From Nocardia brasiliensis IFM 10847 (lineage in GTDB: Bacteria; Actinomycetota; Actinomycetes; Mycobacteriales; Mycobacteriaceae): 64,000 nucleotides of DNA. A program made the translations under genes and the position numbers. Where the stretch lies: assembly GCF_000710915.1 (NCBI RefSeq), contig NZ_BAUA01000114.1, forward strand, positions 1 to 64,000. The letters run 5' to 3'. The notes under the pieces are model-generated. The model was not told the DNA's origin, made no database searches, and saw nothing but the letters and a program-made list of their open reading frames with translations. Shown one piece after another: positions 26,389-34,757 of the stretch. Each line of letters starts with the position of its first letter. The first letter of the stretch is position 1.

Positions 26389-27281
26389 TCACTCACCCCC
26401 CGTCAGCTGTAGTTCCATCTCGATCAGCGGCGCGCGCCGGATCGCCTCTCGCGCAGCGAGATGCGGATAGTCGGGACGGGGTGAGACCGGCGCGGCGTTC
26501 GGATCGAGGCGCAAGGTGGCGTACACGATCTGAGCGAGCCGGTCGGTCATCGCGGCGAGGGTCGACTCGAGCGCACCGAATCCTTCGATCGGCGGTGGCG
26601 TGGGCCGGTCAGGCTCCTTCTGTGCCGCGAGTTCGGCGACGACCTCGGGTTCTTGGATGCGCTGGGACCAGCACGCCGAGCCCATCCGCCGGCGTAATCG
26701 CTCCCAGTACTCGAACAGAGTGCGCCAATCCCGGTCACCGCGTAGCCAGTCGTCGAGGTCGAGGTGCAGGACGGTTTGGAGATCCCAGCGCAGGGCGGCC
26801 CCGTAAACGCCTACGACGTCGACGAGGCCGCAGTACCCCCCACCTCGGCGGCACCTCGGCCGAGGAAGTGGTCAGTCAGTCGCATCTGCAACCCGACAAG
26901 CAGGCGTTCGCCGTCGGGCTGACCTCGGAACGCCCGCACCACTCTCAGCAAGCCGAGATCGCCGAGCAGCACGCGCAAGACGCCGATCGAATCGGAATGA
27001 CGCGATGCCGTGTCGAGGGCGATCTTGTCCTCCAGGTCGGCCGGGAACCGTGCGGTCACGGGCGGATCGATCCAGTCCAGCACGTACGGTGCCATGACGC
27101 GACCGTCGAGGCCGATATCGCCTGCGATGGAACGGAGTTCGTCAAACGCCTCGATCTTGCGTTGCGTTTGCGCCTGTGCAGCGTCGTCGGTCTTCGCCCG
27201 TTGAACGGCCGGCTTCTTCGTGTCGGCCTTGCGGGGCGCGGACTTTCGCGGGGCACTCTTGCGGGGTGTGCTCGCGGCCAT
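26389..27281 (-). CDS. Tail assembly chaperone GT, made by -1 frameshift
   Basis: Translation starts at ATG 27281, slips back one base at GGGGGGT (26841-26835), and continues to 26389: 149 zero-frame residues then 148 in the -1 frame. The -1 part reads YCGLVDVVGVYGAALRWDL and then a Trp-rich region characteristic of the second chaperone. It lacks its own start or ribosome site. By analogy with lambda gpG/gpGT, the long form recruits tail-tube subunits to the tape measure. Confidence 0.88.
26811..27281 (-). CDS. Tail assembly chaperone G (zero-frame product)
   Basis: 156 residues. Basic Ser/Pro/Lys-rich leader (TPRKSAPRKSAPRK) then a compact helical domain (FDELRSIAGDIGLDGRV ... RLTDHFLGRG). 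Ends seven codons past the slippery site. It is the abundant short chaperone in the canonical pair directly before the tape measure. Confidence 0.9.
   Translation of the reverse strand: MAASTPRKSAPRKSAPRKADTKKPAVQRAKTDDAAQAQTQRKIEAFDELRSIAGDIGLDGRVMAPYVLDWIDPPVTARFPADLEDKIALDTASRHSDSIGVLRVLLGDLGLLRVVRAFRGQPDGERLLVGLQMRLTDHFLGRGAAEVGGTAASSTS
26835..26841 (-). other. Programmed -1 ribosomal frameshift site
   Basis: Read on the minus strand, GTG GGG GGT ACT: the heptamer G GGG GGT fits the X XXY YYZ rule in the zero frame. It is 22 nt before the G stop codon, exactly where the -1 frame opens. Confidence 0.82.
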
Positions 27282-27306
27282 GGTGATTCCTCCTGCCCTG
27301 GCGGGT

Positions 27307-27340
27307 TCCTGGCGGGAGCCGCCCCCGTGGCCCGCCAGGA
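27307..27340 (-). terminator. Inverted repeat between tail tube and chaperone genes
   Basis: TCCTGGCGGG (27307-27316) pairs perfectly with CCCGCCAGGA (27331-27340) across a 14-nt loop. No U-run, so it may be an attenuator or RNA-stabilising hairpin that lowers chaperone relative to tail-tube expression. Confidence 0.45.
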
Positions 27341-27367
27341 CGACACGGGGACGGCGCTCGAAGGGGG

Positions 27368-28273
27368 TCAGGCGACGGTGATCGCGCTCGTATCGGACAG
27401 CGCGCCGAGGGTGGCGGTGATCGTGGCCGCCGAACCGACCGCCACCGCGGTGACGCGGCCGGTCGGGGTGACCGTCGCGCGGCCCGCGTTGCTCGTGCCG
27501 TAGGTGCACTCGGCGGTGCGGTCGAACCCGTTGTCGTCGATGACCAACAGCTGAAGCTGCTCGCCGACCGCCAGGGTCGTTGCAGGCGGGGTGACCGAGA
27601 TCGCGGTCGCAGCCCCGACGAATCCGGCGGTTGCGGCGATCGAGTCGAAACCCGCACCAGCGATACCGAAGTCGTAGCTTCCACCGAAAACGGGGTCGTC
27701 GAGGATGCCGAGCGTGAACGGCAAACCGAGCTCCTTGCCGACCTGGCCTTGCATCGCGCCGCGCTTCTTGACCGAGCACTTCGGGTACATGAAGAACGGG
27801 TACAGTGCACCGCTTGAGTTGGTGTCTTTCGCGATGACCAGCGCCGAGTAGTACCGCACATCGAGCGTCGGCAGCTTGCGCGCACGGAAGCCCTTGCCGG
27901 GCTCGGCGGTCACGGTCGCGAGCGACATGTTGTGCGCCAGTTCGAGATTGATCTTCCGCCACTCCTGCGCGACGTAGTCGATCGAGAGCATTTCGCCGGT
28001 CATGATCTCCCGGCGCGGCATCGGCGACCCGTAGCCGTCGATCGTGGCGGTCTGCGTATCCGGCGCCAGGCTCACGGCCGCCGCTTTTTGCAACTCGCCG
28101 GAGGTCTTCCAGCCTGCGGGCAGCGTCTGGAGTACCCCGGATGAATCGGTGAGGTCGGTCGGGAAATACGACGCGCCGGGCGCCCAATCGTGCAGGCAAA
28201 CAAGCCAGTCGAGCGCGGACATCACCAGCGGGTCTTGCTTGTCCTTCAGTTCCAAGAAGGTGGTTGCGGCCAT
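27368..28273 (-). CDS. Major tail protein with C-terminal Ig-like domain
   Basis: 301 residues. Tail-tube domain about 1-215, then a bacterial Ig-like (Big_2) domain at about 220-301: AISVTPPATTLAVGEQLQLL ... GRATVTPTGRVTAVAVGSA. Forms the hexameric tail tube; the Ig domain would decorate the tube outside and may aid surface adhesion. Position before the chaperones supports the call. Confidence 0.93.
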   Translation of the reverse strand: MAATTFLELKDKQDPLVMSALDWLVCLHDWAPGASYFPTDLTDSSGVLQTLPAGWKTSGELQKAAAVSLAPDTQTATIDGYGSPMPRREIMTGEMLSIDYVAQEWRKINLELAHNMSLATVTAEPGKGFRARKLPTLDVRYYSALVIAKDTNSSGALYPFFMYPKCSVKKRGAMQGQVGKELGLPFTLGILDDPVFGGSYDFGIAGAGFDSIAATAGFVGAATAISVTPPATTLAVGEQLQLLVIDDNGFDRTAECTYGTSNAGRATVTPTGRVTAVAVGSAATITATLGALSDTSAITVA

Positions 28274-28341
28274 GGCAGGCGGCTCCTTTCGGGCGTGACG
28301 AACTGCCGCGGCCCGGTCGGGCGCGGTGCGTCAGGGGTGAT

Positions 28342-28836
28342 TCAGAGGGGCAGGGACTCGCGGATACGCGCGTAGTCCGGTGTGGTGGTGGGAAGTCGGC
28401 ACTCGATGCGGAAGGTCGCCGGGACCATTCGCTCGTCGAGATCGAGCTCGAATATCTGCTGCGGCCCGACCAGTTCCTCGACGAACGAGATGTGGCTGAT
28501 CGTGCCGTCCTCGCGGCGGACCGCGCCGCCGTGCTCGTAGGACAGGATCATCTGCCGCAGGTATTCCATGACGGCCCAGCTGTCGGCGCGGGTCGCCGCG
28601 ATGGTGACGACTTGCACCGCGGCCGCGTCGTAGAGCCCTTCGGCGCCGAGCCCGCCTCGATGGATGCGTACCAGGACGCGCCCGGCGTCCAACTGCGTCT
28701 CGAGGTCATCGGGCAGCCAGGTGTAGGCCGCACCCGCCGGGGTGAGCAGGTCGAGCCAGCGTTGCGTGAGGTCGCACATCAGCAGTTCACGGTCGGGCCA
28801 GCCGCCCTCGTAGAAGTCCGGGAACTGCACGCTCAC
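28342..28836 (-). CDS. Tail terminator protein
   Basis: 164 residues. GTG at 28836 overlaps the previous stop. Alpha/beta protein (VRIHRGGLGAEGLYDAAAVQVVTIAAT) of the size and position of tail terminators, which cap the tube at the head-tail joint. Assigned mainly by gene order. Confidence 0.75.
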   Translation of the reverse strand: MSVQFPDFYEGGWPDRELLMCDLTQRWLDLLTPAGAAYTWLPDDLETQLDAGRVLVRIHRGGLGAEGLYDAAAVQVVTIAATRADSWAVMEYLRQMILSYEHGGAVRREDGTISHISFVEELVGPQQIFELDLDERMVPATFRIECRLPTTTPDYARIRESLPL

Positions 28837-29201
28837 AACGTCCCCAACATGTCCAACACCTGGTTGAGGTCGTCGTGCCCGGCGATGACCGCGGTCACCT
28901 GACCGGCCTTGTTGCGCCGCTGGTATCCGTAGTTGTGGCCGAGCGCGTGCGGAGCCTCGGCGCCACCTATGACGAGGCGCGACTTCCACCTGTCTTTCAG
29001 CCGGCCGCCGCGGTAGGTCTCGATTCTCGCCGACCGCGCCAGGCGGCTCGTACGTTTCGAGACGATGTCACGAAAGATCGCCTGTGCGATCTCGGCGCGC
29101 TCGTACATCAGCGCCCGCATCTGCGGCGAAAGCAACAGACCCTCGATCGCCGGATTGCTCCCGGCGCCGGACTCGTTCCGGTACGGAATGTTGTGCTTCA
29201 T
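28833..29201 (-). CDS. HK97 gp10-like head-tail joining protein
   Basis: 122 residues with Arg-rich helix (LARSARIETYRGGRLKDRW) and a beta strand pair (SRLVIGGAEAPHALGHNYG), the usual layout of gp10-like tail completion proteins. ATG overlaps the upstream stop (ATGA). Confidence 0.75.
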   Translation of the reverse strand: MKHNIPYRNESGAGSNPAIEGLLLSPQMRALMYERAEIAQAIFRDIVSKRTSRLARSARIETYRGGRLKDRWKSRLVIGGAEAPHALGHNYGYQRRNKAGQVTAVIAGHDDLNQVLDMLGTL

Positions 29202-29557
29202 CCGGTCACCGCCTTCAGCGTGTAGATCAGATAGCCCGGATTCCATCCGGTCATCGGGTGGACGCGATCCCAGTTCGCCGGGCCCAGAACCTGATACCGG
29301 ACCCCGGTCGATTCGCGGCGCAGCTGATCTGACTGCCGCACTTCGGGCGAGCCCTTCGGCACCGCCAGGGTGCTCGTCAGGGTCGCCGATTCGCGCGCGT
29401 TCGCCGGATACTCCCCGCCCGGTTCGACCGGGACGTTCTGCCAGTACACGCATTTTGTGAGCGTTCCGGCCGGGCTCCTGTCCCGGTCGCCGGTCCGATC
29501 CCCTGCGCCCCGCAGAATCGTCCATGTCTCGCCGTACGGGACGACGAACGGCTGCAC
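29198..29557 (-). CDS. Head-tail stopper
   Basis: 119 residues, beta-barrel-like (WTILRGAG..., TLTSTLAVPKGSP..., GWNPGYLIYTLKAV). GTG start at 29557 overlaps the adaptor stop. Called stopper by size and place between adaptor and gp10-like genes. Confidence 0.7.
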   Translation of the reverse strand: MQPFVVPYGETWTILRGAGDRTGDRDRSPAGTLTKCVYWQNVPVEPGGEYPANARESATLTSTLAVPKGSPEVRQSDQLRRESTGVRYQVLGPANWDRVHPMTGWNPGYLIYTLKAVTG

Positions 29558-29952
29558 TACAGCCCCGGCCCGCTCGCCGACACCGCGCCGGACACATTCA
29601 CTCCGAGCAGGGCGAGGATCGCGTCGCGCTCGGCGTTGGTGATGTAGAGGTTCCCGTCGGGATTCTTGTAGGCGATCTGCGTCGAGAACGGCCCCATCAC
29701 CTGATAGGTGCTGGCGGCCCCTTCGATCGCGCCGGTCGTGAGCGCACGGCGAACCATGCTGCACGACAAGATCTCCAGGCCCTTGGCAAGTTCGGCGTCG
29801 TCCTCGGCCAGGGTGACGAGATCGCCGTACACCCGGAACCACACCGACAGCCACCACGCCGCGTCACCCATCAACGTCTCGACCTGTTCCTCGCTCGCCT
29901 GGGGCAAGGCCGGCGGGCGCGCCACGAGATCGTCGTAGGTGGCGAACGGCAT
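29557..29952 (-). CDS. Head-tail adaptor (Gp15/Gp19-like)
   Basis: 131 residues, helical, starting with the family-like MPFATYDDLVARPPALP and closing with a C-terminal Gly/Ser arm. Bridges portal and stopper. ATG is 3 nt after the previous gene's stop. Confidence 0.78.
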   Translation of the reverse strand: MPFATYDDLVARPPALPQASEEQVETLMGDAAWWLSVWFRVYGDLVTLAEDDAELAKGLEILSCSMVRRALTTGAIEGAASTYQVMGPFSTQIAYKNPDGNLYITNAERDAILALLGVNVSGAVSASGPGL

Positions 29953-29955
29953 CGG

Positions 29956-30306
29956 TCAGTCCCCCGCGCCCGGCGGGTTCGCTGCCACGATGAGCGCGAG
30001 AATGTCGGCTTTCAGCTTGGCGTCGCCGAGGTCGATCCCGTTCGCCTCCGCGAACGCCTGCAACTGCGGGACCGTCCAGGATGTCGACGGCTCGCCCTCG
30101 GGGAACGGCGCCGGTTCGGGCTCGGCTTCGCCCGTGTCCGCCGCCGGGGCGGGCTCGAGCACCTGCGGCTTGTTGAGCCGGTCGAAGCGCTCGACGTGAT
30201 CGGGATGGACGAGCACGACAGCGCCGTTGTCGGCGCGGCGGGTCTTGCCCGCCGCGTCGATGTAGGCCATCGAGCCCATGCGCACGGTGCGCTTCACCCC
30301 GCTCAT
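29956..30306 (-). CDS. Head-tail region protein with SAP-like C-terminus
   Basis: 116 residues. N-terminal beta part (VKRTVRMGSMAYIDAAGKTRR), a Pro/Glu/Ala linker, then a helix-turn-helix like SAP/HeH fold (WTVPQLQAFAEANGIDLGDAKLK). Common in actinophages right after the capsid gene; role unclear. Confidence 0.7.
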   Translation of the reverse strand: MSGVKRTVRMGSMAYIDAAGKTRRADNGAVVLVHPDHVERFDRLNKPQVLEPAPAADTGEAEPEPAPFPEGEPSTSWTVPQLQAFAEANGIDLGDAKLKADILALIVAANPPGAGD

Positions 30307-31208
30307 GCCGCGAGACCCGTCAGCTTGATCGCGTTGTACGGGTTGGTGACCGCGAACACGCTGCGCACCGAGGACTGCACCCAGGTCGACTCGATGCCCT
30401 CGGCCCGGTACGTGGTGGTGGTGAGCGGCTTCTCGTAGCGGACCTGCCCGACGAGACCCTCTTGCACCGCGTAGCCGGTACCTGCGGTGACCACGTTGGA
30501 CACCGCGACGCCGAAGCCCTGCGACCGCAACCACGCCTCGGCGTCGCCGTAGATGATCGACAGGTTCGCGAACTCCTGCGGATTCAGGATCAGCAGGTTG
30601 AACGTCGTGCCGAACTCCTTGACCTCGCCGCGCTTGCGGATTTCGGCGAGATCGGCGGCCGGGAGCGCTGCTTTGTTCTCGGTCGAGAGTGTGAGCGCGG
30701 TGGCGTCCGCCCATGAGGTAGCGGTGATCTGGAGATCGGAACCGATCGCGGTGATCGACGCTTCCAGCTCGGCCAGCGCGCGGGCGTGCAGCTGGCGCAC
30801 GATGTCGTTGCCGAGCTTGACCGATTCGTTCTGAATCAGCGACAGGTCGTTGCGGTCGCGTGCCTCGTCGGTGACGAGGTATTTGCCGCCCAGCTTCTCG
30901 ACCTGAGCCGTCTTCGGCTCGGGCCGATCGAAGGTGACTTCGGGGAACTCGGCGCCCGGCGCGATCTTCTGCGCGCCACGCGTCGGGAACAGGTCGTTGC
31001 TGGTGAGCTGTGTGTACACCAGCGCGCCACCCTGTACGCCTCCGCTGTTGGTGAAAATGCGCTCCGCGAAGTAGTTCTTCAGCGCCAGATCCGACAAGTA
31101 CGCGTTGATGCGCGTCGGTTCCTTCAGCATCAGATCGACGGTGATCAGGTTGCCCGCAACGGAAGGCGTGCCGAGCGGGTACTGCTGCGAGTACGCAGTT
31201 TGTGCCAT
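30303..31208 (-). CDS. Major capsid protein
   Basis: 301 residues with an HK97-like fold. Helix-rich N-arm (INAYLSDLALKNYFAERIFTN), spine region (ESVKLGNDIVRQLHARALAELE) and a C-terminal beta strand (STWVQSSVRSVFAVTNPYNAIKL). Short N-terminal arm, so a separate scaffold protein is used. Follows the decoration protein gene. Confidence 0.92.
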   Translation of the reverse strand: MAQTAYSQQYPLGTPSVAGNLITVDLMLKEPTRINAYLSDLALKNYFAERIFTNSGGVQGGALVYTQLTSNDLFPTRGAQKIAPGAEFPEVTFDRPEPKTAQVEKLGGKYLVTDEARDRNDLSLIQNESVKLGNDIVRQLHARALAELEASITAIGSDLQITATSWADATALTLSTENKAALPAADLAEIRKRGEVKEFGTTFNLLILNPQEFANLSIIYGDAEAWLRSQGFGVAVSNVVTAGTGYAVQEGLVGQVRYEKPLTTTTYRAEGIESTWVQSSVRSVFAVTNPYNAIKLTGLAA

Positions 31209-31226
31209 TGTCCTGCCTCCTTTCCG

Positions 31227-31607
31227 TTACGCGCCGTACAGCGCGACCATGACCGGGTTGTTGTTGGTGCCGTCCTCGACGGCCATACCGACGGCCTTGC
31301 CCGAGGCGAGGGTTACCGCCTTGCCGGACGAGCCGACCTCGACCTCGGCGCCGGCCGAGATGCTGCCGCCCGCAGTGACGGGCACGATGCCGCCGCGGTG
31401 AATCAGGCCGGTCGCTCCGGACGCGATATCGGCGCTGGCGACTCCCAGCGCTTTCGCCGCCGCGGTCGCGGTCGCCGACTTGATCAGGCCGGTCGAGGTG
31501 TCCCGGGTCGCCGAGACACCGACGAACGTCTTGCCGGTGATATTGGCCGTGGCCAGGATGGTGATGTCCTTGCCCGGCCGGAACAGAGGTGAGCACTCAT
31601 TCGCCAT
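31227..31607 (-). CDS. Capsid decoration protein
   Basis: 126 residues, beta-barrel (DITILATANITGKTFVGVS, AGAEVEVGSSGKAVTLASG), of the DUF2190/capsid-cement type. Would trimerise on the capsid surface. Sits between scaffold and capsid genes. Confidence 0.82.
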   Translation of the reverse strand: MANECSPLFRPGKDITILATANITGKTFVGVSATRDTSTGLIKSATATAAAKALGVASADIASGATGLIHRGGIVPVTAGGSISAGAEVEVGSSGKAVTLASGKAVGMAVEDGTNNNPVMVALYGA

Positions 31608-31634
31608 GAGCTGCCAACTCCTTTCGGTGAGCCC

Positions 31635-32207
31635 CTACGGCTTCCAGGCCGCGGGGTATGAGGTGTCCGGCTGAGCCGGCGGGGTGGGCGAGGCTCCTGG
31701 CCTCAGACCCTCGACCGGCCGGTCACTCGGCGGCGGGGTCGGTGCGGTGCCGGACGGGTACCGCGCGGCAAGGCGCGCCGCGCGTGCGTCCAGTTCTTCC
31801 GGGGTTCCGGACCCCAGCAGATCGTGATCTTCTTCAGGGATGCCGTGTTTGGCCGCTGCGCGGAGCACGTTCGCCTCGGCTTCCCGGTCGGCGGCGAGCT
31901 TTTCGGCTGCGTCGGCGCGCTCGCGTTCCCGCTGCGCCTCGGACTTGGCCGCTTCCTGCGCCGCCTCGTACTCCTTGACGATCGGCTCGGCGGCCTGATA
32001 TTTGCGCCGCCAATCGGAGTTCTCGGCGCGCAGCTCGCTGATTACCTTCGTGGCCTCCTCCGGAGTCCAATCGGTTTTCAGCGCAGCAGGCGCCGGGGTG
32101 GCCGCGGGGGGCGCAGGATCGGGAGCGCCCGCACCGGAAGCGCCCGGCATATCCGCCGGGGTCGGTACAGGTGCCGTCGGGTCGGTCGCGGGCGTCGGAG
32201 CGGTCAT
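31635..32207 (-). CDS. Scaffolding protein
   Basis: 190 residues. Pro/Ala-rich N-terminus, long central coiled coil (about 75-150, very rich in Glu/Ala/Arg) and a Pro-rich C-terminus. ATG 32207 overlaps the MuF-like stop (ATGA). Organises procapsid assembly. Confidence 0.85.
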   Translation of the reverse strand: MTAPTPATDPTAPVPTPADMPGASGAGAPDPAPPAATPAPAALKTDWTPEEATKVISELRAENSDWRRKYQAAEPIVKEYEAAQEAAKSEAQRERERADAAEKLAADREAEANVLRAAAKHGIPEEDHDLLGSGTPEELDARAARLAARYPSGTAPTPPPSDRPVEGLRPGASPTPPAQPDTSYPAAWKP

Positions 32208-33304
32208 CGTGTAGCCCTCCTGGGGCGTCGGGCCGCCGCCAGGGCAGCCGGTGGGTTTTCCTTGATCGCGGCCGCGAACGCCTTCAGCGCTGCACTGCCG
32301 GACAGGTTTTCGGTGCTGTCGTTCCACAGCTGCTCGATCTCTTCGCCGAGCGCGGGATTGGCAGCGATGCGCCGGAACGCACGGTTGAACGTCAGGCGCG
32401 TTTCCTCGTCGAGGTCACGCGCCGCGGTGCCCGCGGCGATCCAGAGTCGTTCGAGCCGTTCGAACTCGGTTCGGCCCTCCCAGTCGCGTCCGCGGCGCAC
32501 GAGCACGACCTCGCAGTCACAGTTGTCGTGATACAGCTCGCCGAGAGCGCGGCTCCCGCGCGGCCGCCCCGCGCGGCCGACCACGGTCAGCGCGGACTTG
32601 TCCGAGCGATACACCGGTCCTCGGCTGGCGAGCATCGCGCAGAACGCGCAGTTCTCGTCACCGGAGAGCACACGCGCCCAGCCGATCTCGTCACCGGCAC
32701 CCAGCGCGGTGTGCGCGATAGCGTTGCGGCCCGCCGCGGCGACGTGACGAGTCAGCGTCGCGCTGACCGCGTCGGCGACCTGGCGCACCACCACCCGGTC
32801 AGTGCGATTCGCCGCCGTCGCCGCCGTCACACGGACACGGGACCGGCGCCGCGACGCCGGGTCCAGTTCGGCCGGCGCGGCGACACGTGCTCGTGGCCGC
32901 TCGGCTACCTCCGGTGCGCTCACACGGGCCCGCGGCCTCGCAGAACTGTCCGGGATTTCCGGACTGTTCGGAGATTCCGAAGGGTTCAGCGCTTGCTGCT
33001 CTGGTTCTCGCCGCGGCGGCGCTGGTGGTTTGACCGCGCGTTCCAGCGCGGCGACGACCGCCTCGACCGGGTACGGGTCCGCGTCGGCGGGCCGGATCGC
33101 GGGATCGAACACGCGGATCTGTTCGACCGCGCGCCCGTAACTGCGGCGGCGCCGAGCCACGACCTGCCGGTGCAGCTGCCGCGCCATCTGCTGACGCTGC
33201 TCAGGAGTGACCGGCACCCCGTCGGCAGTCATGCGCCGCAGCACGATTCGGGCGAGGGAAGCACCGAGAGCACGGTGCAGCAGCCGCAGAACCGCGGACA
33301 GCAC
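32204..33304 (-). CDS. MuF-like/VG15-type minor capsid protein
   Basis: 366 residues. Core motif SGDENCAFCAMLASRGPVYRS followed by YHDNCDCEVVLV: paired Cys/His residues suit a zinc-binding MuF/VG15 domain. Flanked by Arg-rich and Pro/Ala-rich regions. A portal-proximal head protein, possibly injected or involved in capsid maturation; the protease role sometimes given to this family is not evident here. Confidence 0.8.
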   Translation of the reverse strand: MLSAVLRLLHRALGASLARIVLRRMTADGVPVTPEQRQQMARQLHRQVVARRRRSYGRAVEQIRVFDPAIRPADADPYPVEAVVAALERAVKPPAPPRREPEQQALNPSESPNSPEIPDSSARPRARVSAPEVAERPRARVAAPAELDPASRRRSRVRVTAATAANRTDRVVVRQVADAVSATLTRHVAAAGRNAIAHTALGAGDEIGWARVLSGDENCAFCAMLASRGPVYRSDKSALTVVGRAGRPRGSRALGELYHDNCDCEVVLVRRGRDWEGRTEFERLERLWIAAGTAARDLDEETRLTFNRAFRRIAANPALGEEIEQLWNDSTENLSGSAALKAFAAAIKENPPAALAAARRPRRATR

Positions 33305-33307
33305 CGG

Positions 33308-34744
33308 TTAGACCTCGATCGGGATATCGTCCTCGAGCGCCCGCGCGGCCCGCGCGCGCTCGACCTTCTCCTTGGTCCATCCGGGAATGTCTTCCCACAG
33401 GATCTCGTCCGGCACGTTCAGCATCGTCGCGAGCTTGCCCAGACCATCCACCATCTGCGCGAAGCTCCGTGCCGTCGCGTCACGCCAAATCACCTCGGAC
33501 GCAAAGTCAGCCGCCGCCGCGGTGTCGCCTGCGATGTGGGCCGCGGTGCGGAACATCTGCTCGTAGGATTCGCCGAGCGATGTCTCGATCTCGCTGACCT
33601 TGCGGTCCTTGCCCGCCTCCAGCGCGGCGAGGCTCGCCTCGCTGATGTTCGAGATACCCGACAGGCCCAGCTGCTGCGCGGGCACCTGCCCTACCGCGGC
33701 GAGGTCGCGTAGCCCCGATTCCTTGGACTTGATGTAGTTGTCCAGGTCGGTTGCATCGAACTGGCCCGCGCTGACCGTCGAGTCTTTGAAATACCAGGTG
33801 TCCGAGGCTGCGTGGCGCAACGCGTCGGCTTCGTTCTTCGGAATCCAGCCCATGACGTACCGCTGCCGGAACGCCGACCAGTACTGCGCGACCAGCATCT
33901 CGTAAGTGGTCTCGTTGATGCGTTCCTGAATCGTGAGCAGGGGCTCGATGATCCCGAACTGCTCCTCACCATCGAGCAGGACACGGTCTTGGAACCGCAC
34001 CACCGGGCAGACACCGACACCGTGGTTGCGGCCCTCGATGTAGTCGAAATTGCCGACCGCGATATACGACGGGTCTGTCCAACCGAGCGCGGACTGTGGG
34101 ACGTTTTTCACGCCGATGAAATGCACGCTGGATTCGTCGTAGAGCCGGATCATCGGCCCCTTCATCTCCATCGCCTGAATCGGCCACGCGTCATCGACCG
34201 GGCCGCCGTCGCGCGGATTCCATTCCAGCGGTTCGCCATACAGCGCGGTCATCTGCCGCGGCGATACCCCGCGCAGGTGTACCGCCGCCTCACCCTCGGC
34301 GGCGTCGACGGTGAGCGAGGGCAGCACGGTGGCATACGCGACGCCGTAATGCAGTGCGCCACGGTTGATCCCGGTCTGTTTGGCGTCGAACTGGTTGCGC
34401 TGCCACCACGTCCACGGGCCCGCAGTGGTCCGCATCTCCCGGCGTCCGGTCTCGGGGTTGATCTGCCCGCCGGTGAGGTAGTTGTCGACTTTGAGGGCCT
34501 GGCCGAACACGTCCAGGATCAGCGGCAGGAAATTCGTTTGGCTCTTGCGGGCGAGACCGACCAGGGCCGACAGCGCGCCTTGCATCTGCGTCGAGGTCAC
34601 GCCGCGAATCTCGAGCGCCGCCAGCGCCGTGCTCGCGGTCCATGGGCGCATCGCCGCGGCCAGCACCTCGAGCCGTTGCGCCTCATACCAGCGCGGCCCT
34701 TGCAGCATGTACCGGGCGGCGTCTACGGCCTGCTGTCGGTTCAC
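33308..34744 (-). CDS. Portal protein
   Basis: 478 residues, SPP1 gp6-like. Long stem and wing region with helices such as EPLLTIQERINETTYEMLVA, typical of portals; a C-terminal helical crown. Dodecamer at one capsid vertex through which DNA is packaged. Adjacent to terminase. Confidence 0.93.
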   Translation of the reverse strand: MNRQQAVDAARYMLQGPRWYEAQRLEVLAAAMRPWTASTALAALEIRGVTSTQMQGALSALVGLARKSQTNFLPLILDVFGQALKVDNYLTGGQINPETGRREMRTTAGPWTWWQRNQFDAKQTGINRGALHYGVAYATVLPSLTVDAAEGEAAVHLRGVSPRQMTALYGEPLEWNPRDGGPVDDAWPIQAMEMKGPMIRLYDESSVHFIGVKNVPQSALGWTDPSYIAVGNFDYIEGRNHGVGVCPVVRFQDRVLLDGEEQFGIIEPLLTIQERINETTYEMLVAQYWSAFRQRYVMGWIPKNEADALRHAASDTWYFKDSTVSAGQFDATDLDNYIKSKESGLRDLAAVGQVPAQQLGLSGISNISEASLAALEAGKDRKVSEIETSLGESYEQMFRTAAHIAGDTAAAADFASEVIWRDATARSFAQMVDGLGKLATMLNVPDEILWEDIPGWTKEKVERARAARALEDDIPIEV

Positions 34745-34757
34745 CGATCACCGCCTC

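Noticed and set aside
30307..31596. N-terminal extension of the protein ending at 29956
   Set aside because: Shadow of the capsid and decoration genes; the ATG at 30306 overlaps the capsid stop as ATGA.
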